Assembly (NCBI GenBank): GCA_965215825.1
Contig: CBDCEM010000002.1
Coordinates: forward strand, 1,798,001-1,862,000
Reading direction: 5' to 3'
Length of the DNA: 64,000 bases
DNA from: JAWPMT01 sp965215825
GTDB lineage: Bacteria; Bacteroidota; Bacteroidia; Cytophagales; Cyclobacteriaceae
Part shown: piece by piece, positions 8,911 through 17,368 of the stretch
How the letters are laid out: each line of letters starts with the position of its first letter
Numbering within the stretch: the stretch's first letter is position 1
The notes under the pieces: model-generated
Seen by the model: only the letters and a program-made list of their open reading frames with translations
What the model was told of the DNA's origin: nothing
The model's database searches: none
Made by a program: the position numbers and the translations under genes

Positions 8911-9672
8911 ATGGCAAATATTACTACACAGGAATTATTGGATGCTGGTGTTCACTTTGGACACCTAACCAGAAAATGGAACCCACAGATGGCTCCATAC
9001 ATTTTCATGGAGAAAAATGGTATCCATATCATTGATCTCAATAAAACACTTAAAAACCTAGAAGAAGCCGCTTCAGCAATGAAAGGCGTCGTTCGTTCAG
9101 GAAGAAAAGTGATGTTCGTTGCTACTAAGAAGCAAGCGAAAGAAGTTGTTGAGAACGAAGCTAAGAGGTTGAAGATGCCATACGTAACCGAAAGATGGTT
9201 GGGTGGTATGTTGACTAACTTCTCAACGATCAGAAAGTCGTTGAAGAAGATGGCTTCTATCGATAAGCTGATGAAGGACGAAGCTTACAGCAATCTGGCG
9301 AAAAGAGAGCGACTGATGATTGGTCGTGAGCGTGAGAAATTGGAAAAAGTATTGGGCGGTATCGCTGACCTGAACCGATTACCTGCTGCACTTTTCGTTA
9401 TTGATATCAAGCGTGAGCACATTGCGGTTTCTGAGGCACAAAAATTGAACATCCCTGTTTTTGCAATGGTGGATACCAATTCCGATCCACATCAAGCTGA
9501 TTACCCGATTCCTGCTAATGATGATGCGTTCAAATCAATCCAGTTGATTACGCAATACATCGGCAACATCCTTGAAGAAGGCCTTTCAGAACGAAAGAAG
9601 GATAAGGAATCTGCACAGCAAGAGCAGGCCGAAGCTGAGAAAAGAGAACTGGACGAACAGTCCGCCGAATAA
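8911..9672 (+). CDS. rpsB: 30S ribosomal protein S2
   Basis: Small-subunit protein needed for S1 binding and assembly. 253 residues, starting MANITTQELLDAGVHFGH with the signatures TRKWNPQMAPYIF and ERWLGGMLTNF. The ATG at 8911, 7 bases after rpsI, gives the canonical N-terminus. The C-terminal 25 residues are a Glu/Lys/Gln-rich tail, common in Bacteroidota S2. It is separated from tsf by a strong terminator-like hairpin. Confidence 0.98.
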   Translation: MANITTQELLDAGVHFGHLTRKWNPQMAPYIFMEKNGIHIIDLNKTLKNLEEAASAMKGVVRSGRKVMFVATKKQAKEVVENEAKRLKMPYVTERWLGGMLTNFSTIRKSLKKMASIDKLMKDEAYSNLAKRERLMIGREREKLEKVLGGIADLNRLPAALFVIDIKREHIAVSEAQKLNIPVFAMVDTNSDPHQADYPIPANDDAFKSIQLITQYIGNILEEGLSERKKDKESAQQEQAEAEKRELDEQSAE

Positions 9673-9709
9673 GCCTTAATTCTATAGGTAAACGGTAAAA
9701 TAGATTGAG

Positions 9710-9750
9710 CACCCGTTCCGATAGATATTGGAACGGGTGTTTGATTTTTG
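9710..9750 (+). terminator. Terminator/attenuator between rpsB and tsf
   Basis: A perfect 10-bp stem (CACCCGTTCC at 9710-9719, GGAACGGGTG at 9730-9739) with a 10-base loop is followed by a T-rich run (TTTGATTTTTG). It ends the ribosomal operon or attenuates read-through into tsf. No full promoter consensus was found between the hairpin and tsf, so partial read-through is plausible. Confidence 0.8.
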
Positions 9751-9782
9751 TCAATAAACCATTCTATAAAGCATATAATCAA

Positions 9783-10613
9783 ATGGCAATTAGCGCTAAA
9801 GATGTAAACAAACTCCGACAAATGACCGGAGCAGGTATGATGGACTGCAAGAAGGCATTGGTCGAGGCTGATGGCGATTTCGACAAAGCGATCGAATTTC
9901 TTCGCAAGAAAGGACAAAAAGTGGCTACCGGTCGTGCAGATCGTGAAACCTCCGAAGGTGTGGTTTTCAGTAAAGTCAGTGCGGACGGCTCCAAAGGAAT
10001 CTTAGTTTCATTTACTTGTGAGACCGACTTTGTTGCTAAAAATGAGGATTTCATGAACCTCGGACAAGCAATCACCGATGTGGCTTTTGCTGAGGCACCA
10101 GCCGATATCGAAGCTTTGAAAGCATTGTCTATCGATGGACAGGCTATTTCGGAGAAAGTCGTTGAGGCTACTGGTAAAATTGGTGAGAAACTGGAAATCT
10201 CGGCAATGGAAGTATTGGAAAGCGAAGCAGTTGTTCCATACATCCACTCCAATAAAAAGTTAGGCGTACTTGTTGGTTTGACTAACACCAGTGGTTCGGA
10301 TGTGGTCGAGGCAGGTAAAGACGTTGCTATGCAAATTGCAGCGATGAAGCCTATCGCTGTTGATAAAGACGGTGTGGATTCTGCGACAGTTGAGAAAGAG
10401 ATCGAGATTGGTAAAGAACAAGCCCGTCAGGAAGGCAAACCCGAGCAGATCATTGAAAAAATCGCTCAAGGTAAACTTCAGAAATTCTTCAAGGAAAATA
10501 CATTGTTGAGCCAGGCCTTTGTAAAGGACAGCTCAATGAATGTAACACAATACCTTAATAGTATTTCTAAAGGTCTTACTGTATCCGAATTCAAAAGAGT
10601 ACAGATTGGGTAA
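9783..10613 (+). CDS. tsf: Translation elongation factor Ts
   Basis: Guanine nucleotide exchange factor for EF-Tu. The N-terminal UBA-like region (VNKLRQMTGAGMMDCKKAL) and the TDFVAKN motif of the core are present; 276 residues, normal length. The ATG at 9783 gives MAISAKDVNKLR; an in-frame start at 9705 would run through the upstream hairpin and is rejected. It follows rpsB as in most bacteria, but beyond an internal terminator-like hairpin. Confidence 0.98.
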   Translation: MAISAKDVNKLRQMTGAGMMDCKKALVEADGDFDKAIEFLRKKGQKVATGRADRETSEGVVFSKVSADGSKGILVSFTCETDFVAKNEDFMNLGQAITDVAFAEAPADIEALKALSIDGQAISEKVVEATGKIGEKLEISAMEVLESEAVVPYIHSNKKLGVLVGLTNTSGSDVVEAGKDVAMQIAAMKPIAVDKDGVDSATVEKEIEIGKEQARQEGKPEQIIEKIAQGKLQKFFKENTLLSQAFVKDSSMNVTQYLNSISKGLTVSEFKRVQIG

Positions 10614-10631
10614 TTCCAATAGATAGATGAG

Positions 10632-10667
10632 AAAGCGGCCCCGATAGCTATCGGGGCCGCTTTTTTT
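10632..10667 (+). terminator. Strong terminator after tsf
   Basis: A perfect 32-base palindrome (10632-10663) with centre CCGATAGCTATCGG and flanks AAAGCGGC/GCCGCTTT is followed by seven T in total. The centre resembles the loop region of the rpsB-tsf hairpin (CCGATAGATATTGG). Confidence 0.92.
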
Positions 10668-10777
10668 GTTAAAAGGGTCCAATTTGTCAACTGATCGCCG
10701 ATAGAAGACTCCAGATACCGTATTTATATCAGTTGTTTGGGTATATTTATCTCTCAAGACGCTTTAAAATAATTACT

Positions 10778-11437
10778 ATGCGGACCGCTTTTATCATAAC
10801 TTTCTCCCTGTTACAGGTTTCTCTGTTGGCACAACACCGGCTAATGGTCAAGACAAATCCAATTTACCTCTTAGATGATCAGAGATACACGTTACCTGTC
10901 GGGCTTGAATATCGAGTCGGAAATTTCAGTATCCAGGCGGAGCAGATGATCATGGTTACCAAGTACAATAATTATAGTCTGCGGGAAAACCTAAATTATT
11001 CTAAAACAAACCTGCAATTACGGTATTATATTGATGGAGTGTTCTCAGGAGGTAGCCTGGGATTTTTTGGTTTGCATGGTACAGTAAGAAATTATGATTA
11101 TCTGGAATATAGTGGTGCCTTTATTAGTGGAGAGGGGAGAAATTTATACTTTGATAATTCAACAATTGAAACTCAAAACTATGCTGCCTTTGTGATTTCA
11201 GGAGTTCAGGTGCCAATTGCAAGAGAGAGAATGGTCTTTGAAACGGTGGTGGGTTTTGGCTTTAGAGAACTATCGGTAAGGCATAACCCAGAAGAGGTCA
11301 GGGCGGCCGAACATCTGGATCCATTTCTGTTCGAAAGCTTTGAAGAACAATGGAGGGAAGGTACACGAACCTTGCCTGGTGTTTTGTTTCAAATTCGCGT
11401 TGGGTATGTGTTGTTTCAGAGGGGAGGAGAAGATTAA
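10778..11437 (+). CDS. Putative secreted/outer-membrane beta-barrel protein
   Basis: A 219-residue protein with a signal peptide (about 1-19, cleaved after LLAQ) and alternating hydrophobic/polar strands typical of small Bacteroidota outer-membrane barrels. It ends in GYVLFQRGGED rather than a terminal Phe. No specific function is recognised. The ATG at 10778 places the signal peptide at the N-terminus; an in-frame start 45 bases upstream would add a charged prefix. Its TAA overlaps the stop of the converging nuclease gene. Confidence 0.6.
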   Translation: MRTAFIITFSLLQVSLLAQHRLMVKTNPIYLLDDQRYTLPVGLEYRVGNFSIQAEQMIMVTKYNNYSLRENLNYSKTNLQLRYYIDGVFSGGSLGFFGLHGTVRNYDYLEYSGAFISGEGRNLYFDNSTIETQNYAAFVISGVQVPIARERMVFETVVGFGFRELSVRHNPEEVRAAEHLDPFLFESFEEQWREGTRTLPGVLFQIRVGYVLFQRGGED

Positions 11438-12402
11438 TTCGCTCCAGCTTCGTGATTCCTGACTTTAATCTTTGGATTTACTTTAATTGATTCTTTTTCG
11501 GACTCTTCAATTATTGCACCGTCGAGAATAGGTTGTCCTGCATCAACCCAACAGGTGTACCAAAAATCTCCCACCATTTTCACGGCTGACCTCATTCTAC
11601 GTTCCACCATGCCACTGAGTTTGTTGTGGTATGCTTTTGAGAAATCGTAAGAATAGACCCTGATGACGGATGTGCCACGACTCTCGAATGCGTATTTTTT
11701 GTCTTCACCCATTTTCTCCGTGAGTTGCTTTTCAAATAGCAAAACTGAATCCAACGCATTGTTCGCGTGAATGACTGCTTCCCAGGCTTCTAATTGAGGG
11801 TTGTTTAAGTAAGTCGCTTTACCTACGAAAAAGTCATATTCATCAGAAAAGAGTTCGGGAAGTCGGGATTCCCAAAACCCATGAATACCATATTGACCGG
11901 AAAATTGACCATTATAGTTCTCCGTGGTATGTAAGGGCACATTGGCATCACCCACATAGTGACCAAGATCCGCCGAATACCTTAAGACTCGCTCCAGATC
12001 TCTTTCTTTGAAAGCTTCTGTGAGACGGTAACGAACTCTGTTGATATGCCATGGAACAATTCCGTAAGCCTGGAGTGTGTCTTCCGTAAACTTTTCTACA
12101 GCTTCTCGCCAATACCTGGGCATGATTTCCAGCGCACTGTCACCATAAACATCTAAATCGATATAGTGCCGGGGAGCTTCTAACTTATTTACATACCGTC
12201 GCATATCGGGGTTCACCGACTTCTCCACGATGTATTGAATGTTCTTCTTGTAGAAGCCAATCATTTCAGGAGGCAAAGTGAATACTGCCAATCGATTGAT
12301 CTTTCGATGAGCATGAAACCCCCATACCTTTTGTTTACTGTCAAATGCAGGAAATGAGAGGCTTGCCAGGAAAATGAGCAGTACAGTGGCTTTGAGTTTC
12401 AC
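11434..12402 (-). CDS. S1/P1-type nuclease or zinc-dependent phospholipase C-like protein
   Basis: Secreted zinc enzyme of the phospholipase C/P1 nuclease superfamily. After a signal peptide (1-19) the mature part begins near Trp27 with WGFHAHRKINRLAV; the N-terminal Trp and His30 fit zinc ligands. The central block DLGHYVGDANVPLHT...NYNGQ and GIHGFWE is the family's conserved metal-binding region. At 322 residues it is close to S1/P1 nuclease length. Whether the substrate is nucleic acid or phospholipid cannot be told. Confidence 0.8.
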   Translation of the reverse strand: MKLKATVLLIFLASLSFPAFDSKQKVWGFHAHRKINRLAVFTLPPEMIGFYKKNIQYIVEKSVNPDMRRYVNKLEAPRHYIDLDVYGDSALEIMPRYWREAVEKFTEDTLQAYGIVPWHINRVRYRLTEAFKERDLERVLRYSADLGHYVGDANVPLHTTENYNGQFSGQYGIHGFWESRLPELFSDEYDFFVGKATYLNNPQLEAWEAVIHANNALDSVLLFEKQLTEKMGEDKKYAFESRGTSVIRVYSYDFSKAYHNKLSGMVERRMRSAVKMVGDFWYTCWVDAGQPILDGAIIEESEKESIKVNPKIKVRNHEAGAN

Positions 12403-12497
12403 AATGATGGAATTTTATTGACAATTTCCGCTGGATTTATTGATTTTGCAATCGTTTTGCCAAAAAGAGATACTTTCATTCTTTGAGAGAAAAGAGT

Positions 12498-12527
12498 TTG
12501 CTTTTATCAAATGGTGGTATATCTTTG
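12498..12527 (+). promoter_or_regulatory. Promoter of rpsT
   Basis: TTG at 12498-12500, a 19-base spacer and TATCTTTG at 12520-12527 form a perfect Bacteroidota promoter. Transcription should start near 12532, about 28 bases before the rpsT ATG. Confidence 0.85.
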
Positions 12528-12559
12528 CGTTCCTTTTTAAGTAGAAGAGAGAAAGATCA

Positions 12560-12814
12560 ATGGCAAATCATAAGTCAGCACAAAAGAGGATTCGGTCCAA
12601 TGCCGCTAAAGGAACCAGGAATCGTTATCAACATAAGACCACTCGTACTTTTATCAAGCGATTGCGACTGTCTACAGAGAAATCTGAGGCAGAAGAGCTT
12701 TTGAGGCAAGTGACTGGTATGCTTGATAAACTGGCAAAAAGAAACATCATTCACAAGAACAAAGCTTCTAACCTTAAGTCAAGTTTGACGAAGCATGTGA
12801 ATGCACTTTCCTGA
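12560..12814 (+). CDS. rpsT: 30S ribosomal protein S20
   Basis: Small basic three-helix ribosomal protein that binds 16S rRNA; 84 residues starting MANHKSAQKRIRSNAAK and ending NLKSSLTKHVNAL. It is a single-gene unit with its own promoter upstream and an intrinsic terminator downstream. Confidence 0.97.
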   Translation: MANHKSAQKRIRSNAAKGTRNRYQHKTTRTFIKRLRLSTEKSEAEELLRQVTGMLDKLAKRNIIHKNKASNLKSSLTKHVNALS

Positions 12815-12841
12815 GAAGGAAATAGAATAAAAGAATTGATG

Positions 12842-12870
12842 AAAGCTTCGCTATTGCGAGGCTTTTTTGT
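12842..12870 (+). terminator. Terminator after rpsT
   Basis: A 10-bp stem (12842-12851 with 12856-12865, one G-U pair), TATT loop, then six T. The downstream half of the hairpin overlaps a possible -33 element for radC. Confidence 0.85.
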
Positions 12871-12884
12871 TTTGTATACTTTCG
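12854..12884 (+). promoter_or_regulatory. radC: Candidate radC promoter
   Basis: TTG at 12854-12856, a 20-base spacer, and TACTTTCG at 12877-12884 (one mismatch to TAnnTTTG). The expected transcription start falls at or within a few bases of the radC ATG at 12889, so the mRNA may be leaderless. Confidence 0.5.
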
Positions 12885-12888
12885 TGAT

Positions 12889-13587
12889 ATGCAAAACAAC
12901 AATCTGACCATCAAGAAATGGGCGCTTGAGGATCGTCCAAGAGAAAAACTACTTACTAAAGGTAAAAACAACTTATCCAACGCAGAACTCATTGCAATTT
13001 TATTGGGATCTGGAACTCATTCTCTTTCCGCCCTGGACGTTGCCAGGAATATTCTGCAGGACAATGCCAACAGTCTGAACGAATTGGCCCAGCTGGGTAT
13101 CAAAGATCTGAAAAAGTTCAAGGGAATTGGAGAAGCAAAAGCCGTGACCATCGTAAGTGCCCTTGAGCTTGGAAGAAGGAGAAAACCCGATGACCGACGG
13201 CTAAAGCCTCGCCTGATGACTTCCGATGAAACATATGAATTCATGAAAGCTGATTTGCAGGACTTAAAACATGAGGAGTTTTGGGTCGTATTGCTCAAGA
13301 GAAACCATGAAGTTATCAATAAATGGCTGGTGAGCAGTGGAGGTGTTTCGGGAACCCTTGTCGACCCGAAAGTGATTTTTAAAAAGGCTGTGGATGAACT
13401 GGCAGCAGCGTTGATCCTCATTCATAATCATCCATCGGGAAATAGGCGTCCAAGCGAAGCAGATGTCCGATTAACACGAAAAATACAAGCTGCGGGGAAG
13501 TTATTGGATGTTTCTGTGATCGATCACCTTATCTTTACCGATGGAGGATTCTATAGTTTTTCAGATGAAAAAATGATGGGTTACTAG
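12889..13587 (+). CDS. radC: RadC-family JAB/MPN domain protein
   Basis: Member of the RadC family (UPF0758). The N-terminal helix-hairpin-helix region (about 55-92, LKKFKGIGEAKA) precedes a JAB/MPN metalloprotease-like domain (about 105-232) with the zinc motif HNHPSG (His179, His181) and Asp192. The biological role of RadC is unclear despite its historical link to DNA repair. 232 residues, family length. It starts only 5 bases after a candidate -7 element. Confidence 0.93.
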   Translation: MQNNNLTIKKWALEDRPREKLLTKGKNNLSNAELIAILLGSGTHSLSALDVARNILQDNANSLNELAQLGIKDLKKFKGIGEAKAVTIVSALELGRRRKPDDRRLKPRLMTSDETYEFMKADLQDLKHEEFWVVLLKRNHEVINKWLVSSGGVSGTLVDPKVIFKKAVDELAAALILIHNHPSGNRRPSEADVRLTRKIQAAGKLLDVSVIDHLIFTDGGFYSFSDEKMMGY

Positions 13588-13620
13588 AGAGATTCCGGAT
13601 ACTATCAGCATTAAATTCAT

Positions 13621-14223
13621 ATGCGAAAAAAATTAATTTTCATTCTTGTCCCCGTTTTGCTCGTGTTGATTTGGTTGAGTTTCTCCGGAGAGGGTGACGA
13701 AGCGTATACGCAACAGGTACAAGAAACCATTGATGAGCGCGTAAAATACCTGCGGACCAGCGAATCTTCGCCATTCAGGCAATTCAATGAGCCCTTTCAA
13801 CAGCCCAATTATTTCCCCATTGACGCCAATTATAGAGTAAATGCTACAGTTGAGCGTATTAAAAAACGAAATATTGTGACATTGCCTAATAGCAACTCAG
13901 GAAAAGAGACTTATCAGGAGTATGCATGGCTCAATTTCACTGTAAATGGTGAACGGCAAAAACTGATGGTTTTAAAGCCTTATGGATTTGGAGCGTTAGA
14001 CGTGCTTTTCCTGGCTTTTACCGACGAAACAAGTGCTGACGCTACATATGGAGGCGGTCGATATATGGATATTGAAATTGGAAAATCAAATAAGGTAGTG
14101 CTGGATTTTAATCTGGCATACAATCCTTATTGCGCCTATACCGATGAGTATTCTTGCGCTTTACCTCCGAGGGAAAATCATCTTTCTGTGGCCATTAATG
14201 CTGGAGAAAAGAATTTCCAATAA
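13621..14223 (+). CDS. DUF1684 family protein
   Basis: A 200-residue protein with an N-terminal membrane helix or signal anchor (about 4-22) and the DUF1684 signature: FTDETSADATYGGGRYMDI followed by LDFNLAYNPYCAYTDEYSCALPPREN with conserved cysteines. The function of the family is unknown; it is widespread in Bacteroidota and actinobacteria. It starts 33 bases after radC and may share its transcript. Confidence 0.85.
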   Translation: MRKKLIFILVPVLLVLIWLSFSGEGDEAYTQQVQETIDERVKYLRTSESSPFRQFNEPFQQPNYFPIDANYRVNATVERIKKRNIVTLPNSNSGKETYQEYAWLNFTVNGERQKLMVLKPYGFGALDVLFLAFTDETSADATYGGGRYMDIEIGKSNKVVLDFNLAYNPYCAYTDEYSCALPPRENHLSVAINAGEKNFQ

Positions 14224-14275
14224 TCAAGGTAATGATTTCCACAGGGCTCAGCTCGTAGCTCCCGTCCACATTGTA

Positions 14276-14283
14276 TATTTTTG
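14276..14283 (+). promoter_or_regulatory. Candidate -7 element for pheT
   Basis: TATTTTTG matches TAnnTTTG exactly, 31 bases before the pheT ATG. No clean TTG lies 19-21 bases upstream. Confidence 0.5.
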
Positions 14284-14314
14284 CCGACTAACTTTTTTGA
14301 AAAGGCCCTAGATT

Positions 14315-16723
14315 ATGAAGATTTCTCACAACTGGCTTTCAGATTTCATTGAGCTGGATCAACCCGTTTCGGAGATTTCCGATGCACTTACACAAACGGG
14401 ATTGGAAGTGGAAGGCGTTGAGCAAGTAGAAAAAATTCCAGGAGGCTTGAGAGGTTTGGTCATTGGTGAGGTGAAAACCTGTGTTCAACATTCCAATGCT
14501 GACAAGTTGAGAGTGACGACTGTAGATATTGGTGGAGAAGAATTGTCTCCTATTGTCTGTGGTGCACCCAATGTGGCAGAAGGGCAGAAAGTAATTGTCG
14601 CTCCTGTAAATACAATAATTTACCCAACGACCGGTGAGCCTTTTAAAATAAAAAAAGCTAAGATCCGTGGGGAAGTTTCAGCTGGTATGATCTGTGCAGA
14701 AGATGAAATCGGCCTGGGTTCAGGGCATGACGGCATCATGATTTTGGATACCGACCTTCCCAATGGAACTCCTGTAACAGAGCTATTTGATTCTGGTGAG
14801 GATACAGTTTATGAGATTGGACTTACCCCCAATAGAGGGGATGGGGCTTCTCATTTTGGGGCAGCCCGGGACCTCAAAGCTTTCTTCAAGCGTCCTATCT
14901 CCTTTCCGGAATTAAAAGACTTGGAGGTGGTAGAAGAATCACCCATTGCAGTAGAGGTTCAAAATAGCGAAGCGTGTCCCAGGTATTCCGGAATTACCAT
15001 TCGAGGTGTAAAAGTGGCACCTTCTCCGGATTGGTTGCAATTTCGGTTGAGAGCCATTGGCCTGGCGCCTATCAATAACCTGGTAGATATTACCAATTAC
15101 GTATTGCATAGTTTAGGTCAGCCATTACATGCCTTTGATGCGGATCACATCAAAGGAGGAAGGGTTGTTGTGAAAATGGAAGATCAGGGTACTAAGTTTA
15201 CAACGTTGGATAACGTGGAACGCTCACTGCACGAAGCTGACCTGATGATTTGCAATGAAGAAGAAGGAATATGCATTGCAGGTGTTTTTGGTGGAATGAA
15301 ATCGGGGATCACAGAAGCAACTACCAATGTATTTCTGGAAAGCGCATACTTTTCTCCGGATTACATCCGGGCAACAGCACAAAGACACGGTTTGAGTACA
15401 GATGCTTCTTTCCGCTATGAAAGAGGAACAGACCCTGAGATAACTGTAAAGGCATTGATCTACGCCACAAACTTGATTCTTGAAATTGCTGGTGGGCAGG
15501 TAGCTTCACAAATAGTGGACATTTATCCTAACCCCATAGTCCCTCAAGTCATTGACACTACTTATCGAAGGTTTGAATGGCTGATTGGTAAAAATATTCC
15601 GTCAGCTGAGATTGACAGAATTCTCTCTGACCTTGATATTCAGGTAAAGAAGTCAGATGGTGAAAATATTACGGTAGAAGTACCTGCTTATCGAAGTGAT
15701 GTAACCCGGCCAGCCGATCTGGTGGAAGAGGTGTTAAGAATTCACGGAATAAATAGTGTTGAGATTGATGATTCATTCTCTACTGATTATTTGGCAGATT
15801 TCAGAGAGATGGAACCATACAAGGTTCAGGAGGAGTTGTCCTATTACCTTGCCGGTTCGGGTTTTCACGAAATAATAACGAATTCTCTTACTAATCCTGA
15901 GTACGAGCAAAAGTTAAATCTGGGAGGTACGTCGGTTGAGATTATCAACAAGTCCAGCGAAGACCTGGGGATCATGAAGACCGACCCACTTTACACTGGG
16001 TTGGAAGTTGTGAGACATAATCTGAATCGAAAACAGACCAATTTGAGTCTGTTTGAATTCACGAGAACTTATGAACGCTATGAGGATCGATTCAAGGAAT
16101 CCGAATGGCTGACCTTGTATATTACTGGGGGACAGGAAGAGTCCTGGATGTACGAAAAAACCAGCTATTACAGCTTCCATCACGTTTTGGGTGTGGTGAA
16201 CAGTTTGCTGGAGAAAACCAACATCAGCCGCGCAGAGAGTACGCCTCTCATGGAAAACAAAATTTTTCAATATGGCATTTCGCTACAGGTAAACAATCAG
16301 GAATTGGCTCAGATAGGATCGATTAAAAAAGAGATCCTGTCTTACTATCAGATTGAGCAACAATTGTTTTTCGCTAAGATCAATTGGCCCAAGCTTTTAA
16401 AGCTAGCCACGAAGAAGGTAGAGTTCCAACCTATTTCGAAATACCCGGAAGTGCGTCGTGACTTGTCTCTTTTGCTGAATAAGTCAACGACTTTTGGCGA
16501 GATCAAGGAAATTGCTTTCAAGTCTGAGAAAAAATTGCTAAATAGGGTTAACGTATTTAGTGTCTATGAAGGTGAGAACATTGATGCAGACAAAAAAGCC
16601 TATGCAATCAGTTTCCACTTACAGGATTTGGAAAGGACTTTAACGGACAAGCAGATTGATAAAGTGATGAATAATCTGATGCGAAGATTTGAGCAGGATC
16701 TAAATGCGGTTATAAGAAAATAA
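14315..16723 (+). CDS. pheT: Phenylalanine-tRNA ligase beta subunit
   Basis: Beta subunit of the heterotetrameric Phe-tRNA synthetase. The order is canonical: N-terminal EMAP-like tRNA-binding domain (about 40-150), B3/B4 editing domain (about 210-360), B5 domain (about 405-475), catalytic-like core, and C-terminal FDX-ACB anticodon-binding domain (about 710-802). 802 residues, full length. pheS is not in the window. The gene heads a tight cluster with the coiled-coil protein (1-base gap), zapA and rny. Confidence 0.98.
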   Translation: MKISHNWLSDFIELDQPVSEISDALTQTGLEVEGVEQVEKIPGGLRGLVIGEVKTCVQHSNADKLRVTTVDIGGEELSPIVCGAPNVAEGQKVIVAPVNTIIYPTTGEPFKIKKAKIRGEVSAGMICAEDEIGLGSGHDGIMILDTDLPNGTPVTELFDSGEDTVYEIGLTPNRGDGASHFGAARDLKAFFKRPISFPELKDLEVVEESPIAVEVQNSEACPRYSGITIRGVKVAPSPDWLQFRLRAIGLAPINNLVDITNYVLHSLGQPLHAFDADHIKGGRVVVKMEDQGTKFTTLDNVERSLHEADLMICNEEEGICIAGVFGGMKSGITEATTNVFLESAYFSPDYIRATAQRHGLSTDASFRYERGTDPEITVKALIYATNLILEIAGGQVASQIVDIYPNPIVPQVIDTTYRRFEWLIGKNIPSAEIDRILSDLDIQVKKSDGENITVEVPAYRSDVTRPADLVEEVLRIHGINSVEIDDSFSTDYLADFREMEPYKVQEELSYYLAGSGFHEIITNSLTNPEYEQKLNLGGTSVEIINKSSEDLGIMKTDPLYTGLEVVRHNLNRKQTNLSLFEFTRTYERYEDRFKESEWLTLYITGGQEESWMYEKTSYYSFHHVLGVVNSLLEKTNISRAESTPLMENKIFQYGISLQVNNQELAQIGSIKKEILSYYQIEQQLFFAKINWPKLLKLATKKVEFQPISKYPEVRRDLSLLLNKSTTFGEIKEIAFKSEKKLLNRVNVFSVYEGENIDADKKAYAISFHLQDLERTLTDKQIDKVMNNLMRRFEQDLNAVIRK

Positions 16724-16724
16724 A

Positions 16725-17024
16725 ATGAGCAACGAGAACCTTAAGCAAGAGCTGGCCACGCTTGAAAGAAAGGTTAAGTTATTGATTAGCGAACATCAAA
16801 AACTGAAGGATGAACTCGTTAATTCAAAACACGAAAACGATCAGTTAAAATCGCAATTGAACGTCAAGGAAGGCGAATTATCCAACTTTCAAAATAAGTT
16901 TAAAATTAGTAAACTTGTAGGCAACATGGTGGTCGAGAAAGAAGACACCAAGGAACTGAAAGTAGTACTTGACGATTATATAAAAGAGATAGATAAATGC
17001 ATCGCTCATTTGGGTGAAGCATAA
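16725..17024 (+). CDS. Small coiled-coil protein between pheT and zapA
   Basis: A 99-residue, highly charged protein whose first 60 residues form a near-continuous heptad coiled coil, followed by a short C-terminal helix (VVLDDYIKEIDKCIAHL). Placement directly before zapA, with 1- and 7-base gaps on either side, suggests a role with the divisome, perhaps like ZapB or another ZapA partner; this is inference from position and coiled-coil content only. Confidence 0.75.
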   Translation: MSNENLKQELATLERKVKLLISEHQKLKDELVNSKHENDQLKSQLNVKEGELSNFQNKFKISKLVGNMVVEKEDTKELKVVLDDYIKEIDKCIAHLGEA

Positions 17025-17031
17025 TTTTTGA

Positions 17032-17316
17032 ATGGCTGAACTTTCCATCAAACTTAGAATTGGCAACAGAGAATACCCTATGCGGGTAAAAGCCGAAGAT
17101 GAAGAACGGATAAGAAGGGCCGGTAAAATACTCAACGACAAGGTAAAAAAATACAGAGAGCAATTTGGTATTGATGATAATCAGGACTTGTTGGCGATGG
17201 TCGCCTTCGATTGTCTGATTGAGAAAATGAAGAATGAAGAGCAAGCAGGGAGTGTTGATGAGGTGTCCACACAACAACTTGCCAGGTTAAACCAACTGAT
17301 TTCTAACGCCCTCTGA
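17032..17316 (+). CDS. zapA: Cell division protein ZapA
   Basis: FtsZ-ring associated protein that cross-links FtsZ filaments. 94 residues: N-terminal beta segment ELSIKLRIGNREYPMRV and a C-terminal coiled coil, the normal ZapA layout. It lies between the coiled-coil gene and rny and is probably co-transcribed with pheT. Confidence 0.88.
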   Translation: MAELSIKLRIGNREYPMRVKAEDEERIRRAGKILNDKVKKYREQFGIDDNQDLLAMVAFDCLIEKMKNEEQAGSVDEVSTQQLARLNQLISNAL

Positions 17317-17368
17317 CCACTTTCACTTTCCTGGTATTCCGGGACCACTCATTAACCCTAATAATGAG

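Noticed and set aside
9705..9782. N-terminal extension of EF-Ts to a start at 9705
   Set aside because: It would run through a strong terminator hairpin, and homologous EF-Ts begins at 9783.
10533..10757. Minus-strand frames across the tsf terminator
   Set aside because: They cross a 32-base palindromic terminator and overlap tsf, with no protein features.
12483..12704. 73-codon frame overlapping rpsT
   Set aside because: It spans the rpsT promoter and overlaps a certain ribosomal protein gene in another frame.
17317..17368. A 6S RNA next to zapA, as in proteobacteria
   Set aside because: The spacer is only 52 bases, too short, and shows only a weak hairpin.
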